Shown here one piece after another: positions 25,773 to 34,345 of a stretch of DNA of 64,000 nt. Position 1 is the first letter of the stretch, and every line of letters begins with the position of its first letter. The stretch is from the NCBI GenBank assembly GCA_963775315.1, contig CAVZIN010000007.1, positions 682,001 to 746,000 of the forward strand, in the 5' to 3' direction. The position numbers were made by a program, and so were the translations under genes. This DNA is from CAWGHZ01 sp963775315. GTDB taxonomy: Bacteria; Pseudomonadota; Alphaproteobacteria; MPNO01; DASWLB01. The notes under the pieces are model-generated. The model did no database searches and was not told the DNA's origin. It was given only the letters and a program-made list of their open reading frames with translations.

Positions 25773-26776
25773 CTACTTCGCGCTTTCGAGCTTTGCGACC
25801 TCGGCGCGATAGGCGGCCAGCACGTGCGCCCCATCCGGCGTCGCCTTGACCCAGCCGTCGATGACGGGCTGGACCTCGTGCTTCCACTCTGCCACTTCGC
25901 CCGCCGGGATCGGCCGGATCTCCTGGTTCGCCATCGCCTTCACCTTGGCGCGCGCCTGATCGTCGTATTCGTCGAACGACTTGCCGAGCAGCGTCGTGAA
26001 GGCCTCGCCGGCGTTCGCGTCGATCGCGCGTTTCGCTGCATCCGGGAGCCGGGCGTAGGACGTCTTGTTCATGAAGGCGAAGGCCGCGTTGGCGCCGACC
26101 GGCGCTTCCAGATGGTATTTCGCGACCTCATAGTACTTGTAGGTGTCGACGCCGGACTAGGCCGTGATGGTCGCGTCGATCACGCCGCGGTTGAGGCTCT
26201 GGTACACCTCCGTTACCGGCATGGTGACCGGTGTCGCGCCCAGGCTCTTCAGGGTCTCGGCGCTGAGGCGCGAGAAGGCGCTGATCTTCAGCCCCTTGAG
26301 GTCGGCGAGCGTCCTGACCGGCGCCTTGGCGTGGATGTTAGCGTAGGCGTAGCGGGCGAGGGCCAACAGCTTCACCCGTCCGTACTCGTCGGCGATCACC
26401 CCGTTCTCGACCAGGCGATAGGCGGCGAGAGCGGCCACATAGGAGCTTTTCGCCTCGAACGGCAGGGTCATCACGTCGGTCTTCGGGAACTGGCCTGCGA
26501 GCTGGCCGAGCAGCCCGTGGCCATATCGGTGACGCCGTTGAGCGTGCGGTCGTAGATGTTGCGGTAGGTGCCGATCGACCCGCCGGCGAAGACCTTGATG
26601 GCGAGCGTGCCGTGGCTTGCCGCCTCCACCTTCTTGGCCCAGGGCGCGATACCGTCGGTGACGACCGAAGAGTTGGCGGCCCCGGGATAGGCGAATTTGA
26701 GGGTGACGGGCTCGGCGGCGGCGAGGCATGGAACGAGAAGGCCGGCCAGTGTGGCGAGCGCGAGACGCGACGGCAT
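25773..26776 (-). pseudogene. degenerate TRAP DctP-type receptor
   Basis: The reading order is a normal array-type receptor: signal peptide (MPSRLALATLAGLLVPCLAA), YRNIYDRTLNGVTD, LKGLKISAFSRLSAETLKSL, EVYQSLNRGVIDATITA, MNKTSYARLPDAAKRA and WVKATPDGAHVLAAYRAEV. Two lesions break it. A base is missing near 26522-26524, after GVTD, and a TAG at 26160-26158 replaces the tryptophan codon expected in the ITA-W-SG segment (TGG to TAG). With both a frameshift and a nonsense change this is decay and not only a sequencing slip. GGAGGA precedes the start at 26776. It lies between the hydratase and the ligase on the opposite strand. Confidence 0.8.
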
Positions 26777-26912
26777 TTGTTTCCTCCGGATTTGCGGCGG
26801 GAGTAGGGGCGCGACCGGGCTCCTTGTCAAGCGGCCGCGCGGTGCGGCGGAGGCGCGGCGTTGCGGGCGTTCGCGGCGGGCCCTAAGCTGCCGTTTTCCG
26901 GGAGGTGAAGCC

Positions 26913-28799
26913 GTGTCGACCCATCCGCCGATCCGTACGATCGCCGACATCGAGGCGCTGGAGCGCGTGCCGCTCGCCGAACGCATCCCGAGCTGGGACG
27001 TCTACGAGCTGATCCGTCGCGGTGCGGCGCTGGGTCCCGAGAAGGTTGCGATCATCTATCACGAGGACGCCGAGATCGACCGTCCGCCGGTCGAGATCGC
27101 CTACGGCGAGCTGATTGGGCGCTTCAACCAGGCTGCGAACCTGTTCCACCGGCTGGGCGTCGGGCCGGGCGACGCGGTCTGCACCCTGTTGCCCACCGTG
27201 CCGCAAATCTTCTACGCGCAGATGGGCGGGATCGCCGCCGGTATCTCCTGCTGCGTCAACTGGATGCTGGAGCCGACGAAGCTCGCCGAGATCCTGGGCG
27301 CAGCGCGCTGCAAGGTGCTGGTCGCCCTGGGGCCCGAGCGCGAAATCGGCATCTGGGACAAGGTGCAGGCGATCCGCGACGCGCTGCCCCCCGGCTGCGT
27401 CGTGCTGTCGGTCGCGGCGCTCGGCGCCGAGCCCCTGCCGGATAGTGATTTCGACACGTCGATGGCGCGCGAGCCGGCCGACCGGCTTGCCTTCGACCGC
27501 GAGCGCCGGCCCGACGACGTCGCCGCCTATGTCCATTCCGGCGGCACGACGGGCACACCGAAGCTCGCCAAGATCGCTCATCGCGGCCTCGCCTTCAAAA
27601 GCTGGGCGAACGCGGTAATCGGCGGGCACGAGCCGGACCAGACGACGTTCTGCGACTATCCGCTGTTCCACATCGCCGGCTATTTCGGCAAGACGATGCT
27701 GCCGCTGATCCACGGCGCGACCATCCTGGTGCCGAGCGCGATGGGCGCGCGCTCTAAGCGCTTCCTCGCGAACTACTGGAAGCTGGTCGAGCGCTACCGC
27801 ATCGCGTTCCTGTCGGGCGTCCCCACCACCCTGTCGGTTCTGGTCAACAACCCGCCGGCCGAGGGCGAGGACATTTCGTCCCTGCGCCCGTACGCGACGA
27901 CGGGCTCGGCGCCGCTGCCCGCCGAGGTGGCGCGCCGCATCGAAGAGCTGCTTGGCATCCGCATGCTCGCCACCTACGGCGCGACCGAATACACCCAGAA
28001 CTGCACCATGGTGCCGAAGGACGGCGACCCGCGCTACGGCTCGACCGGCCTCCGCGTGCCCTACGTGCAGGTCAAGACTGCGATGCTGGACGGCAAGGGC
28101 GGCATCGCGCGCGACTGCAAGACGGACGAGATCGGCGTCATCCTGGTGAAGGGGCCGAGCACCATCCCGGGCTACGTCGACCCCGCGCTCGACGCGCAGC
28201 TCTTCGTCGGCGACGGGTGGGTCAACTCGGGCGACCTCGGCCGGGTCGACGCCGACGGCTATCTCTGGGTCACCGGGCGCTCCAAGGACCTCATCATCCG
28301 CGGCGGCCACAATATCGAGCCGTCCATGATCGAGGAGGCGTTGCTCGCCCATCCCGCGGTTCTGCTCGCCGCCGCGGTGGGCAAGCCCGATGCCTATGCC
28401 GGCGAGTTGCCGGCGGCCTATGTCCAGCTCCGGCCGGGCCAGCGGGCGGAGGGCGAGGCGCTGCGCGAGTTCGCCCGCGCCCGGATCCCGGAGCGGGCGG
28501 CCGCGCCGGTCGAAGTGCACGTTCTGGAGCAAATGCCGCTCAGTGACGTGGGCAAACCGTTGAAGATCGAACTCCGCTTCGACGCCGCGCAGCGGGCCTT
28601 CGTCGCCGCGCTGGCGCCGCTGGCGGAGCAGGGCATCGGTGTCGATGTCGCGGTCGGCCCGCACCCGGCGCATGGCACGCTTGCGATCGTCACGCTGACC
28701 GGCGGGGCGGGGGCCGACCGGGGCGCGGTCCGGGCCGAGGCCAGCCGCATCCTCGACGCCTACGCGATCCGTCACGAACTCGTTTGGCGCGATCGCTAG
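26913..28799 (+). CDS. AMP-dependent acyl/aryl-CoA ligase (ANL superfamily)
   Basis: A 628-residue adenylate-forming ligase that activates a carboxylic acid with ATP and transfers it to CoA. The motifs are in order: YVHSGGTTGTPKLAK (P-loop-like A3) near residue 210, YGATEYTQN (A5) near 350, GWVNSGDLGRVDADGY (A7), GRSKDLIIRGGHNIEP (A8) and SDVGKPLKIEL with the catalytic Lys (A10) near 550. An extra 70-residue C-terminal extension follows. The GTG at 26913 has GGGAGGTG upstream. Together with the aryl-CoA monooxygenase and hydratase it probably supplies the CoA thioester for aromatic acid breakdown; the acid is unknown. Confidence 0.88.
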   Translation: MSTHPPIRTIADIEALERVPLAERIPSWDVYELIRRGAALGPEKVAIIYHEDAEIDRPPVEIAYGELIGRFNQAANLFHRLGVGPGDAVCTLLPTVPQIFYAQMGGIAAGISCCVNWMLEPTKLAEILGAARCKVLVALGPEREIGIWDKVQAIRDALPPGCVVLSVAALGAEPLPDSDFDTSMAREPADRLAFDRERRPDDVAAYVHSGGTTGTPKLAKIAHRGLAFKSWANAVIGGHEPDQTTFCDYPLFHIAGYFGKTMLPLIHGATILVPSAMGARSKRFLANYWKLVERYRIAFLSGVPTTLSVLVNNPPAEGEDISSLRPYATTGSAPLPAEVARRIEELLGIRMLATYGATEYTQNCTMVPKDGDPRYGSTGLRVPYVQVKTAMLDGKGGIARDCKTDEIGVILVKGPSTIPGYVDPALDAQLFVGDGWVNSGDLGRVDADGYLWVTGRSKDLIIRGGHNIEPSMIEEALLAHPAVLLAAAVGKPDAYAGELPAAYVQLRPGQRAEGEALREFARARIPERAAAPVEVHVLEQMPLSDVGKPLKIELRFDAAQRAFVAALAPLAEQGIGVDVAVGPHPAHGTLAIVTLTGGAGADRGAVRAEASRILDAYAIRHELVWRDR

Positions 28800-28821
28800 C
28801 CTAGCCGGCCGGTCGCCGCAT

Positions 28822-28859
28822 TTGCCCGCGTTCCGGGCAGCTGCATGATTTCTGGGCAA
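28822..28859 (+). promoter_or_regulatory. possible upstream activating sites of the sigma-54 promoter
   Basis: TTGCCC at 28822-28827, GGGCA at 28835-28839 and GGGCAA at 28854-28859 form inverted repeats 75-115 bases upstream of the predicted start, the usual place for an NtrC-type activator. They do not match the NtrC consensus closely. Confidence 0.3.
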
Positions 28860-28908
28860 GTATGACGGCTGCCGCGGCCGCCGCGTCGGCATTTGCGGCG
28901 CTTTCGCG

Positions 28909-28924
28909 TGGCATGGTTCTTGCA
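28909..28924 (+). promoter_or_regulatory. sigma-54 promoter of the ATP-grasp operon
   Basis: TGGCATGGTTCTTGCA matches the sigma-54 consensus TGGCAY-N5-TTGCA, with GG (28910-28911) and GC (28922-28923) exactly 12 bases apart. The start of transcription would be near 28935, two bases before the ATG at 28937; translation may begin there or at the internal ATG at 28988. Confidence 0.65.
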
Positions 28925-28936
28925 TTGCCTGGGTAG

Positions 28937-30382
28937 ATGGCACGGGTTCTCGAATCCGCGGTTGCGCCCGATGCGCCCTTCGACGAGATGGGTGCGCTGG
29001 GCGAATGCCGGCCGCAATACCGGCAGGTGTCGGACTGGCTGGCGCGCACGCCGGATGCGACGCTGCAGCTCAAGCGCCGCGAGGCGGAGCTGATCTTCCG
29101 CCGCACCGGCATCACCTTCGCGGTGCACGGCGAAGGCGGCGGTGCGGAGCGGCTGATCCCGTTCGACATCATCCCGCGCGTCATCGGCGCGGACGAGTGG
29201 GACGTGCTCGCGCGCGGCCTCGCCCAGCGTGTGCGGGCGATCAACGCCTTCCTCGGCGACGTTTACGGCGCGCAATCCTTCGTTCGTGCCGGGCGAATCG
29301 CGCCGGAGGCGATCCTCTGCAACCCAGGCTTCAATTTCGAGATGGTCGGGCTGCGCGTCGCGCAGGGCATCTACGCCCACGTGTCCGGCACCGACGTTGT
29401 CCGCACCGGTCCCGGCCAGTTCTACGTGCTGGAGGACAATTGCCGCATCCCCTCGGGCGTCTCCTACATGTTGGAGAACCGAGAGGCGATGATGCGGCTG
29501 TTCCCCGAGCTGTTCGCCGGCCGCCAGGTGCGTCCGGTGTCGCACTATCCGGAGGAACTGTTGGGCACGTTGCGCTCAGTCGCGCCGGCGCGCTGGGGCG
29601 ACGATCCGACCGTCGTGCTACTGACGCCCGGACCTTACAACAGCGCCTATTACGAGCACTCGTTCCTCGCCGACGAGATGGGCATCGAGCTGGTCGAGGG
29701 CGCCGATCTGGTGGTGCAGGACCTGGTTGTCTATATGCGCACGACCCGCGGGCTGCAGCGCGTCGACGTGATCTACCGGCGCGTCGACGACGCGTTCCTC
29801 GACCCGCTCGCCTTCCGTGCGGATTCCGAGCTCGGCGTCGCGGGGCTGATGGCGGCCTACCGCGCCGGCAACGTCACCATCGCCAACGCGGTCGGTACCG
29901 GCATCGCCGACGATAAGGCCATCTACACCGCCGTGCCCGACATGATCCGCTTCTTCCTGGGCGAGGAGCCGCTGATCGAGAACGTGCCGACCTGGCGCTG
30001 CGCCGTGGCGGAGGAGCGGCGCTACGTGCTCGACCATCTCCCCGAACTGGTGGTGAAGGACGTGCACGGCGCGGGCGGGTACGGCATGCTGGTCGGGCCA
30101 CATTCGACGCGCGACGAGTGCGCCGGCTTCGCCGATCGCATCCGCACCTCGCCCGAGCGCTATATCGCCCAGCCGACGCTGGCTCTTTCGACGTGCCCGA
30201 CCTTCGTCGAGTCCGGCATCGCGCCGCGCCACGTCGACCTGCGCCCGTTCGTTCTGACGGGGCGCGAGGTGAAGATCGTGCCGGGCGGACTCACCCGCGT
30301 CGCGCTCAAGGAAGGGTCGCTCGTCGTCAATTCGAGCCAGGGTGGCGGCACCAAGGACACCTGGGTCCTCGACGGATGCTGA
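28937..30382 (+). CDS. circularly permuted ATP-grasp protein (CP_ATPgrasp_1)
   Basis: A 481-residue protein of the circularly permuted ATP-grasp family (old DUF404/DUF407), thought to join carboxylates to amines in making an unknown peptide-like product. Recognisable blocks are RLIPFDIIPRVIGADEW, GQFYVLEDNCRIPSGVSYML, VKDVHGAGGYGMLVGP and DLRPFVLTGREVKIVPGGL, with the ATP-site glycine-rich segment SSQGGGTKDTWVL at the end. The alpha-E gene overlaps its last 7 bases. Homologues begin near residue 15 (FDEM), so ATG 28988 is an alternative start. The sigma-54 promoter suggests control by nitrogen status, as is known for this operon type in other proteobacteria. Confidence 0.88.
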   Translation: MARVLESAVAPDAPFDEMGALGECRPQYRQVSDWLARTPDATLQLKRREAELIFRRTGITFAVHGEGGGAERLIPFDIIPRVIGADEWDVLARGLAQRVRAINAFLGDVYGAQSFVRAGRIAPEAILCNPGFNFEMVGLRVAQGIYAHVSGTDVVRTGPGQFYVLEDNCRIPSGVSYMLENREAMMRLFPELFAGRQVRPVSHYPEELLGTLRSVAPARWGDDPTVVLLTPGPYNSAYYEHSFLADEMGIELVEGADLVVQDLVVYMRTTRGLQRVDVIYRRVDDAFLDPLAFRADSELGVAGLMAAYRAGNVTIANAVGTGIADDKAIYTAVPDMIRFFLGEEPLIENVPTWRCAVAEERRYVLDHLPELVVKDVHGAGGYGMLVGPHSTRDECAGFADRIRTSPERYIAQPTLALSTCPTFVESGIAPRHVDLRPFVLTGREVKIVPGGLTRVALKEGSLVVNSSQGGGTKDTWVLDGC

Positions 30383-31317
30383 GCCGGACGGCGGAGAACC
30401 TCTACTGGCTCGCGCGCTATGTCGAGCGGGCGGAGAACATGGCGCGGCTGCTCGACGTCGCCGGGCGAATGACGGGCCTCGCCCTTGAATCCGAGTTCAA
30501 CGCCACCGAATGGCATTCGGCCATCGTGGCGTCGGGCTGTGCCGACGCGTTCTTCGAGCGGCACGAGCGGGCGACTCCGGCCGAGGTGATCCACTACTTG
30601 GTCCGCGATCCGGAGAACCCGTCCTCGATCCGCGCCTGCCTCGACGCGGCGCGGCGCAACGCGCGTGCCGTGCGCGTGGCGCTGACCTCCGACATGTGGG
30701 AGGCGATCAACACGACCTGGATCGAAATGGGCACGTTCGACGAGGACGCGCTGGCGGTCGAGCGCATTCGCCCGTTTCTCGACTGGGTGAAGGAGCGGTC
30801 GCAGCTCTTCGGCGGCGCGGCCAACACGACGATGCTCCGGAACGACGCCTACTGCTTCGTGCGGCTCGGCACCTCGGCCGAGCGGGCGGACAACACCGCG
30901 CGCATCCTCGACGTGAAGTACCACGTGCTGCTGCCCGAGCACGCGACCGTCGGCGGCACGATCGACTATTACCAGTGGGCGGCAATCCTGCGCTCAATCT
31001 CGGCGCTCCGCGCCTATCACTGGATTTACCGCGACCGGGTGCAGCCCTGGCTGGTGGCCGAGCTCCTGATCCTCCGCCCGGAGATGCCGCGTTCGCTCGC
31101 GAGCTGCCTGGGCGAGATCACGCGCACGCTGGAGTTCCTGGCCGACGCGTATGGCGAGCGCGGTGAATCCGACCGGCTCGCCGGCCAGATCTACTCGCGC
31201 CTCCGCTTCGGAAGGATCAAGCAGGTCTTCGATTCCGGGCTGCACGAATTCCTCGACGGGTTCATCGCCGAGAACGCGGCGCTGGGCGACGAGATCGCCA
31301 AGCAGTACCTGATGTAG
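30376..31317 (+). CDS. alpha-E domain-containing protein
   Basis: A 313-residue helical protein of the alpha-E (DUF403) family. The start LSRTAENLYWLARYVERAENMARLLDV is the hallmark N-terminal helix; TSAERADNTARILDVKYH repeats the pattern near residue 175, and RFGRIKQVFDSGLHEFLDGFI ends it. No enzymatic activity is known, but it always accompanies the permuted ATP-grasp enzyme and is presumed to be its partner. Its ATG lies inside the upstream gene's last codons, and the transglutaminase gene follows after 9 bases, so all three form one operon. Confidence 0.88.
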   Translation: MLSRTAENLYWLARYVERAENMARLLDVAGRMTGLALESEFNATEWHSAIVASGCADAFFERHERATPAEVIHYLVRDPENPSSIRACLDAARRNARAVRVALTSDMWEAINTTWIEMGTFDEDALAVERIRPFLDWVKERSQLFGGAANTTMLRNDAYCFVRLGTSAERADNTARILDVKYHVLLPEHATVGGTIDYYQWAAILRSISALRAYHWIYRDRVQPWLVAELLILRPEMPRSLASCLGEITRTLEFLADAYGERGESDRLAGQIYSRLRFGRIKQVFDSGLHEFLDGFIAENAALGDEIAKQYLM

Positions 31318-31326
31318 GAGGACGCG

Positions 31327-32145
31327 GTGCGGATCGCCATCCGGCACGAGACGCGGTACGACTACAAGCGCGAGGTCGAATACACCTCGCAGCTCCTGCG
31401 CCTCACCCCGCAGAACCACGACGGTCAGCACGTGGTGCGCTGGACCGTCATCAGCGGGTCGGACCGGCCGCTCGCGTGCATCGACGACGGGTACGGCAAC
31501 GTCATCCACATGCTGACCCACAACCGCCGCCACGACGGCACCGTCGCCATCGCCGAGGGTGAGGTGGAGACGACGGAAACGCAGGGCATCGTGTGTGGCG
31601 CGGTCGAGCGCGTGCCGCCGATGTACTTCCTGCGCCAGACGCCGGCGACCATGCCCGACCCCGCCATCGTCGCGCTCGCCCGGTCGATTCCGACCGATCT
31701 GGACCCGGTGGCGCGTCTGCACCGGCTGATGCTGACCATCCGGCACCGGGTCGATTACGAGGTCGGCGCGACCAGCGCGACGACCACGGCGGCCGAGGCG
31801 CTCGCCCGCACGCGCGGGGTGTGCCAGGACCACACCCACATCTTCCTCGCCGCCGCGCGCGCCATGGGCGTGCCGGCGCGCTACGTCTCGGGCTATCTCG
31901 CGACCGGGCGCGGCTGCCAGACCGAGGAGGCGGGCCACGCCTGGGCCGAGGCCTATGTCGAATGGCTTGGCTGGATCGGGTTCGACGTCGCCAACCGCGT
32001 CTGCCCGACCGACGCCCACGTGCGCATCGCGATCGGGCTCGACTCGCTGGAAGCCGCGCCGGTTCGCGGCGTGCGCCGCGGCGGGGCCGGCGAAAGCCTC
32101 AGCGTGACCCTCCGCATGAAGGTCGACCCGGACGGCCAGCAATAG
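31327..32145 (+). CDS. transglutaminase-like cysteine peptidase family protein
   Basis: A 272-residue transglutaminase-fold protein. An N-terminal Ig-like domain (IAIRHETRYDYKREVEYTSQ) precedes the catalytic core: RGVCQDHTHIFLAAARAMG with the Cys near residue 165, EEAGHAWAEAYVEW with the His and GFDVANRV with the Asp. The triad is complete, so a peptidase or amide-transfer activity on the ATP-grasp product is likely. GTG at 31327 with AGGAGGACG upstream is the start. The usual fourth member of this operon, a proteasome-like protease, is absent. It converges on the first array gene. Confidence 0.87.
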   Translation: MRIAIRHETRYDYKREVEYTSQLLRLTPQNHDGQHVVRWTVISGSDRPLACIDDGYGNVIHMLTHNRRHDGTVAIAEGEVETTETQGIVCGAVERVPPMYFLRQTPATMPDPAIVALARSIPTDLDPVARLHRLMLTIRHRVDYEVGATSATTTAAEALARTRGVCQDHTHIFLAAARAMGVPARYVSGYLATGRGCQTEEAGHAWAEAYVEWLGWIGFDVANRVCPTDAHVRIAIGLDSLEAAPVRGVRRGGAGESLSVTLRMKVDPDGQQ

Positions 32146-32166
32146 CGCCGGCGAATCGCGTGGCGG

Positions 32167-33174
32167 TCATTTCGCGGGCGTGAGCTTGCCGATCTCGGCG
32201 CGGAAGGCGGCAAGCATGCGCGCGCCGTCCGGTGTCGCCTTCTCCCACTCGGCGATGGAGGGTTCCACCTTCGCCTTCCATCGCGCCGCCTCGTCGGGGG
32301 CAAGGTGCGTGACCGTCCGGCCGGGCAGGGCGGCCGAATGGGCCTCGGCGGCGTGCGTCACGATGTCGACCGCACGTTCCATCCGCGCGGTCAGCGCGGC
32401 GCCCGACAGCGCGTCGATCGCGGCGCGGCCGGCCGCCGGCAGGCGCGCGTACGATCCCTTGTTCATGATGATGAACCCGTCGTCATTGCCGAGGCTGACG
32501 TCGAGATGGTCGGTCGTCACGTCGTCGAGCTTGAAGGTGAGGATCGCCGGCCAGGCGATGGCGGTGGCATCGACCAGCCCGCGCTGAAGGCTCTGGTAGA
32601 TCTCGGTCACCGCCATGGTGATCGGCGTCGCTCCCAGGCTTTCCAGCGACCGGGTGAGCACGCGGCCCTCCGCGCTCACCTTGAGGCCGGCGAGGTCGGC
32701 CATCGTGCGTATCGGCTTCCGCGAGTGCAGCGAGATGTTGGGGAACACGACGAAGCCAAGCGGGTGCACCTGGCCGTACTCGCTTGCGATCACGCCGTCC
32801 CTGTAGAGGTTCCAGAGCGCCTGCGCCGCGATTGGTCCCGAATCCGTCTCGAACGGCAGGGTCACCACGTTGGTCTTGGGAAAGAGCGACGAGATCGGCC
32901 CGATGATGCTCCAGGCGATGTCGACGACGCCGTTGATGGTGCGATCGTAGGCGTTGCCCAAATTGGCGAGCGCGAAGCCCGAGTACACCTTGAGCTTGAT
33001 CGTGCCGTTCGCCTGTTTGTCGACGTCGGCCGCGTAGCCCGCGAGCGCCCCGTAGATCGGGCCCACGGGCGGCGACGGCACCGCGAACTTGAGCTGCATC
33101 GGCTCGGCCGCGCCGGCCGAGGCCGGCAGGGCGAGCGCCGCCGCCAGCGCGGCGGCGACGACCGATTTCCTCAT
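32167..33174 (-). CDS. TRAP DctP-type receptor, array copy SBP-1 (promoter-distal)
   Basis: 335 residues, the last gene of the array in transcription order. The signal peptide ends near ASAGAAEP. Array marks: GNAYDRTINGVVDIAWS, LAGLKVSAEGRVLTRSLESL at the hinge, AIAWPAILTFKLDDV and EWEKATPDGARMLAAFRAEI. The hinge has S where classical DctP has the binding Arg, with Arg four positions later. Its start is 31 bases after SBP-2's stop. N-terminal motif VPSPPVGPIYG sets it apart from its neighbours; the ligand is unknown, but a carboxylate is likely for the family. Confidence 0.86.
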   Translation of the reverse strand: MRKSVVAAALAAALALPASAGAAEPMQLKFAVPSPPVGPIYGALAGYAADVDKQANGTIKLKVYSGFALANLGNAYDRTINGVVDIAWSIIGPISSLFPKTNVVTLPFETDSGPIAAQALWNLYRDGVIASEYGQVHPLGFVVFPNISLHSRKPIRTMADLAGLKVSAEGRVLTRSLESLGATPITMAVTEIYQSLQRGLVDATAIAWPAILTFKLDDVTTDHLDVSLGNDDGFIIMNKGSYARLPAAGRAAIDALSGAALTARMERAVDIVTHAAEAHSAALPGRTVTHLAPDEAARWKAKVEPSIAEWEKATPDGARMLAAFRAEIGKLTPAK

Positions 33175-33205
33175 GGCTGGGCGCTCTCCATTTTTCGGGT
33201 TCGGC

Positions 33206-34234
33206 TTACTTTTTCGCCTCTTCCGCGGTGACCTTGGCGATCTCGTCGCGGTAGGCGGCCAGCACGGCGGCGCCGTTCGGGGTCGCCTTGATCCACTTGT
33301 CGACGATTGGCTGGGCCTTCTCCTTCCACACCGCCTCCTCCTTCGGATCGAGGGTGAAGAATTTGTTGCCCGGCAGCTTCTCGACGCGCTGCTCGCCGTC
33401 CTTGTCCATCCGGTCCGTCGTCTCGCCCATGCGTGCGGACAGCGTCTCGCCGCCCAGCTTGTCGAACGCCGCCCGCGCCTTGGCCGGCAGCCGATTGTAG
33501 GACGCCTTGTTCATGATGACGAAGGAGGGCGTGCCGCCGAACGACCCGTCGATATGGTACTTCGTGACCTCCTGCAGCTTGAACGGATAGAAAGCGGGCC
33601 AGCCGATGGCGACCCCGTCGACCACGCCGCGCTGACCGGCCTGATACATGTCGGACGGCTGCATGGTGACCGCGGCCGCGCCCGCGACGCGCACGAGCTC
33701 GGCAATGACGCGCACCGAGACGCCGATCTTCAGCCCCTGGAAGTCGGCGAGCCCCTTGATCGGAGTGTTGGAATGGAAGCTGGCGGGCGGGAAGTTGAAC
33801 AGCCCCAGCACCTTGAACTTGTCCCAGTCGTCCTTGATCACGCCGCGCTGGTGCAGCCGCCACATGGCGATGCTGGATGCCCGCGCCTCCTTCGAGACGA
33901 ACGGCAGCGAGGCCACGTCGGTCTGCGGGAACTGGTCGGAGTAGGGGCCGAGGATACCCCAGCCGATGTCGTTGACACCGTTCCGCGTGCGGTCGAGCAC
34001 CTGGTTGAAGTTGCCGAGCATGCCGCCGAGGAAGGACTGGATCTCGATCGTGCCGCCCGACGCCTTGACCACCTCCTTCAGCCAGGGTCCGACGCCCCAC
34101 ACCGTGATCAGCGAGGTCGGTGGCGCGGGCGAGGCGTATTTCAGCTTTACCGGCGCCGCGGCCGCGGGCGCGGCAAGAGCCGGCACGGCGACGGCCGCGG
34201 CGGCGAGCAGGGCGACGAGCTTGTCACGATACAT
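33206..34234 (-). CDS. TRAP DctP-type receptor, array copy SBP-2
   Basis: 342 residues from ATG 34234 (CGGAG upstream); an in-frame ATG at 34288 would spoil the signal peptide (LAAAAAVAVPALAAPAAA). Marks: FNQVLDRTRNGVNDIGWGIL, FQGLKIGVSVRVIAELVRVA, AIGWPAFYPFKLQEVTKYH, MNKASYNRLPAKARA and KWIKATPNGAAVLAAYRDEI. The hinge position is G with Arg further on, and the nearby AGAAAVT departs from the usual LGATPIT. Opening YASPAPPTSLITVWGVGPW resembles SBP-3 and SBP-4, so these three may be one sub-branch. The 111-base gap to SBP-3 holds no clear promoter. Confidence 0.86.
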   Translation of the reverse strand: MYRDKLVALLAAAAVAVPALAAPAAAAPVKLKYASPAPPTSLITVWGVGPWLKEVVKASGGTIEIQSFLGGMLGNFNQVLDRTRNGVNDIGWGILGPYSDQFPQTDVASLPFVSKEARASSIAMWRLHQRGVIKDDWDKFKVLGLFNFPPASFHSNTPIKGLADFQGLKIGVSVRVIAELVRVAGAAAVTMQPSDMYQAGQRGVVDGVAIGWPAFYPFKLQEVTKYHIDGSFGGTPSFVIMNKASYNRLPAKARAAFDKLGGETLSARMGETTDRMDKDGEQRVEKLPGNKFFTLDPKEEAVWKEKAQPIVDKWIKATPNGAAVLAAYRDEIAKVTAEEAKK

Positions 34235-34345
34235 ATTCGACTCCGTTGTGTTCCTGGACATCCGGACGGGTTGACAGGGTCTGGGCAAGGGCGACGGCGG
34301 ACGCCGCGCGTTCGCGATGGGTGATCGGTCTCCCGCGCCGGCGGC

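Noticed and set aside
26157..26160. In-frame TAG in the DctP pseudogene as pyrrolysine or a recoded stop
   Set aside because: No pyrrolysine context, and the site is a Trp in paralogues (TGG to TAG); a second frameshift in the same gene favours decay.
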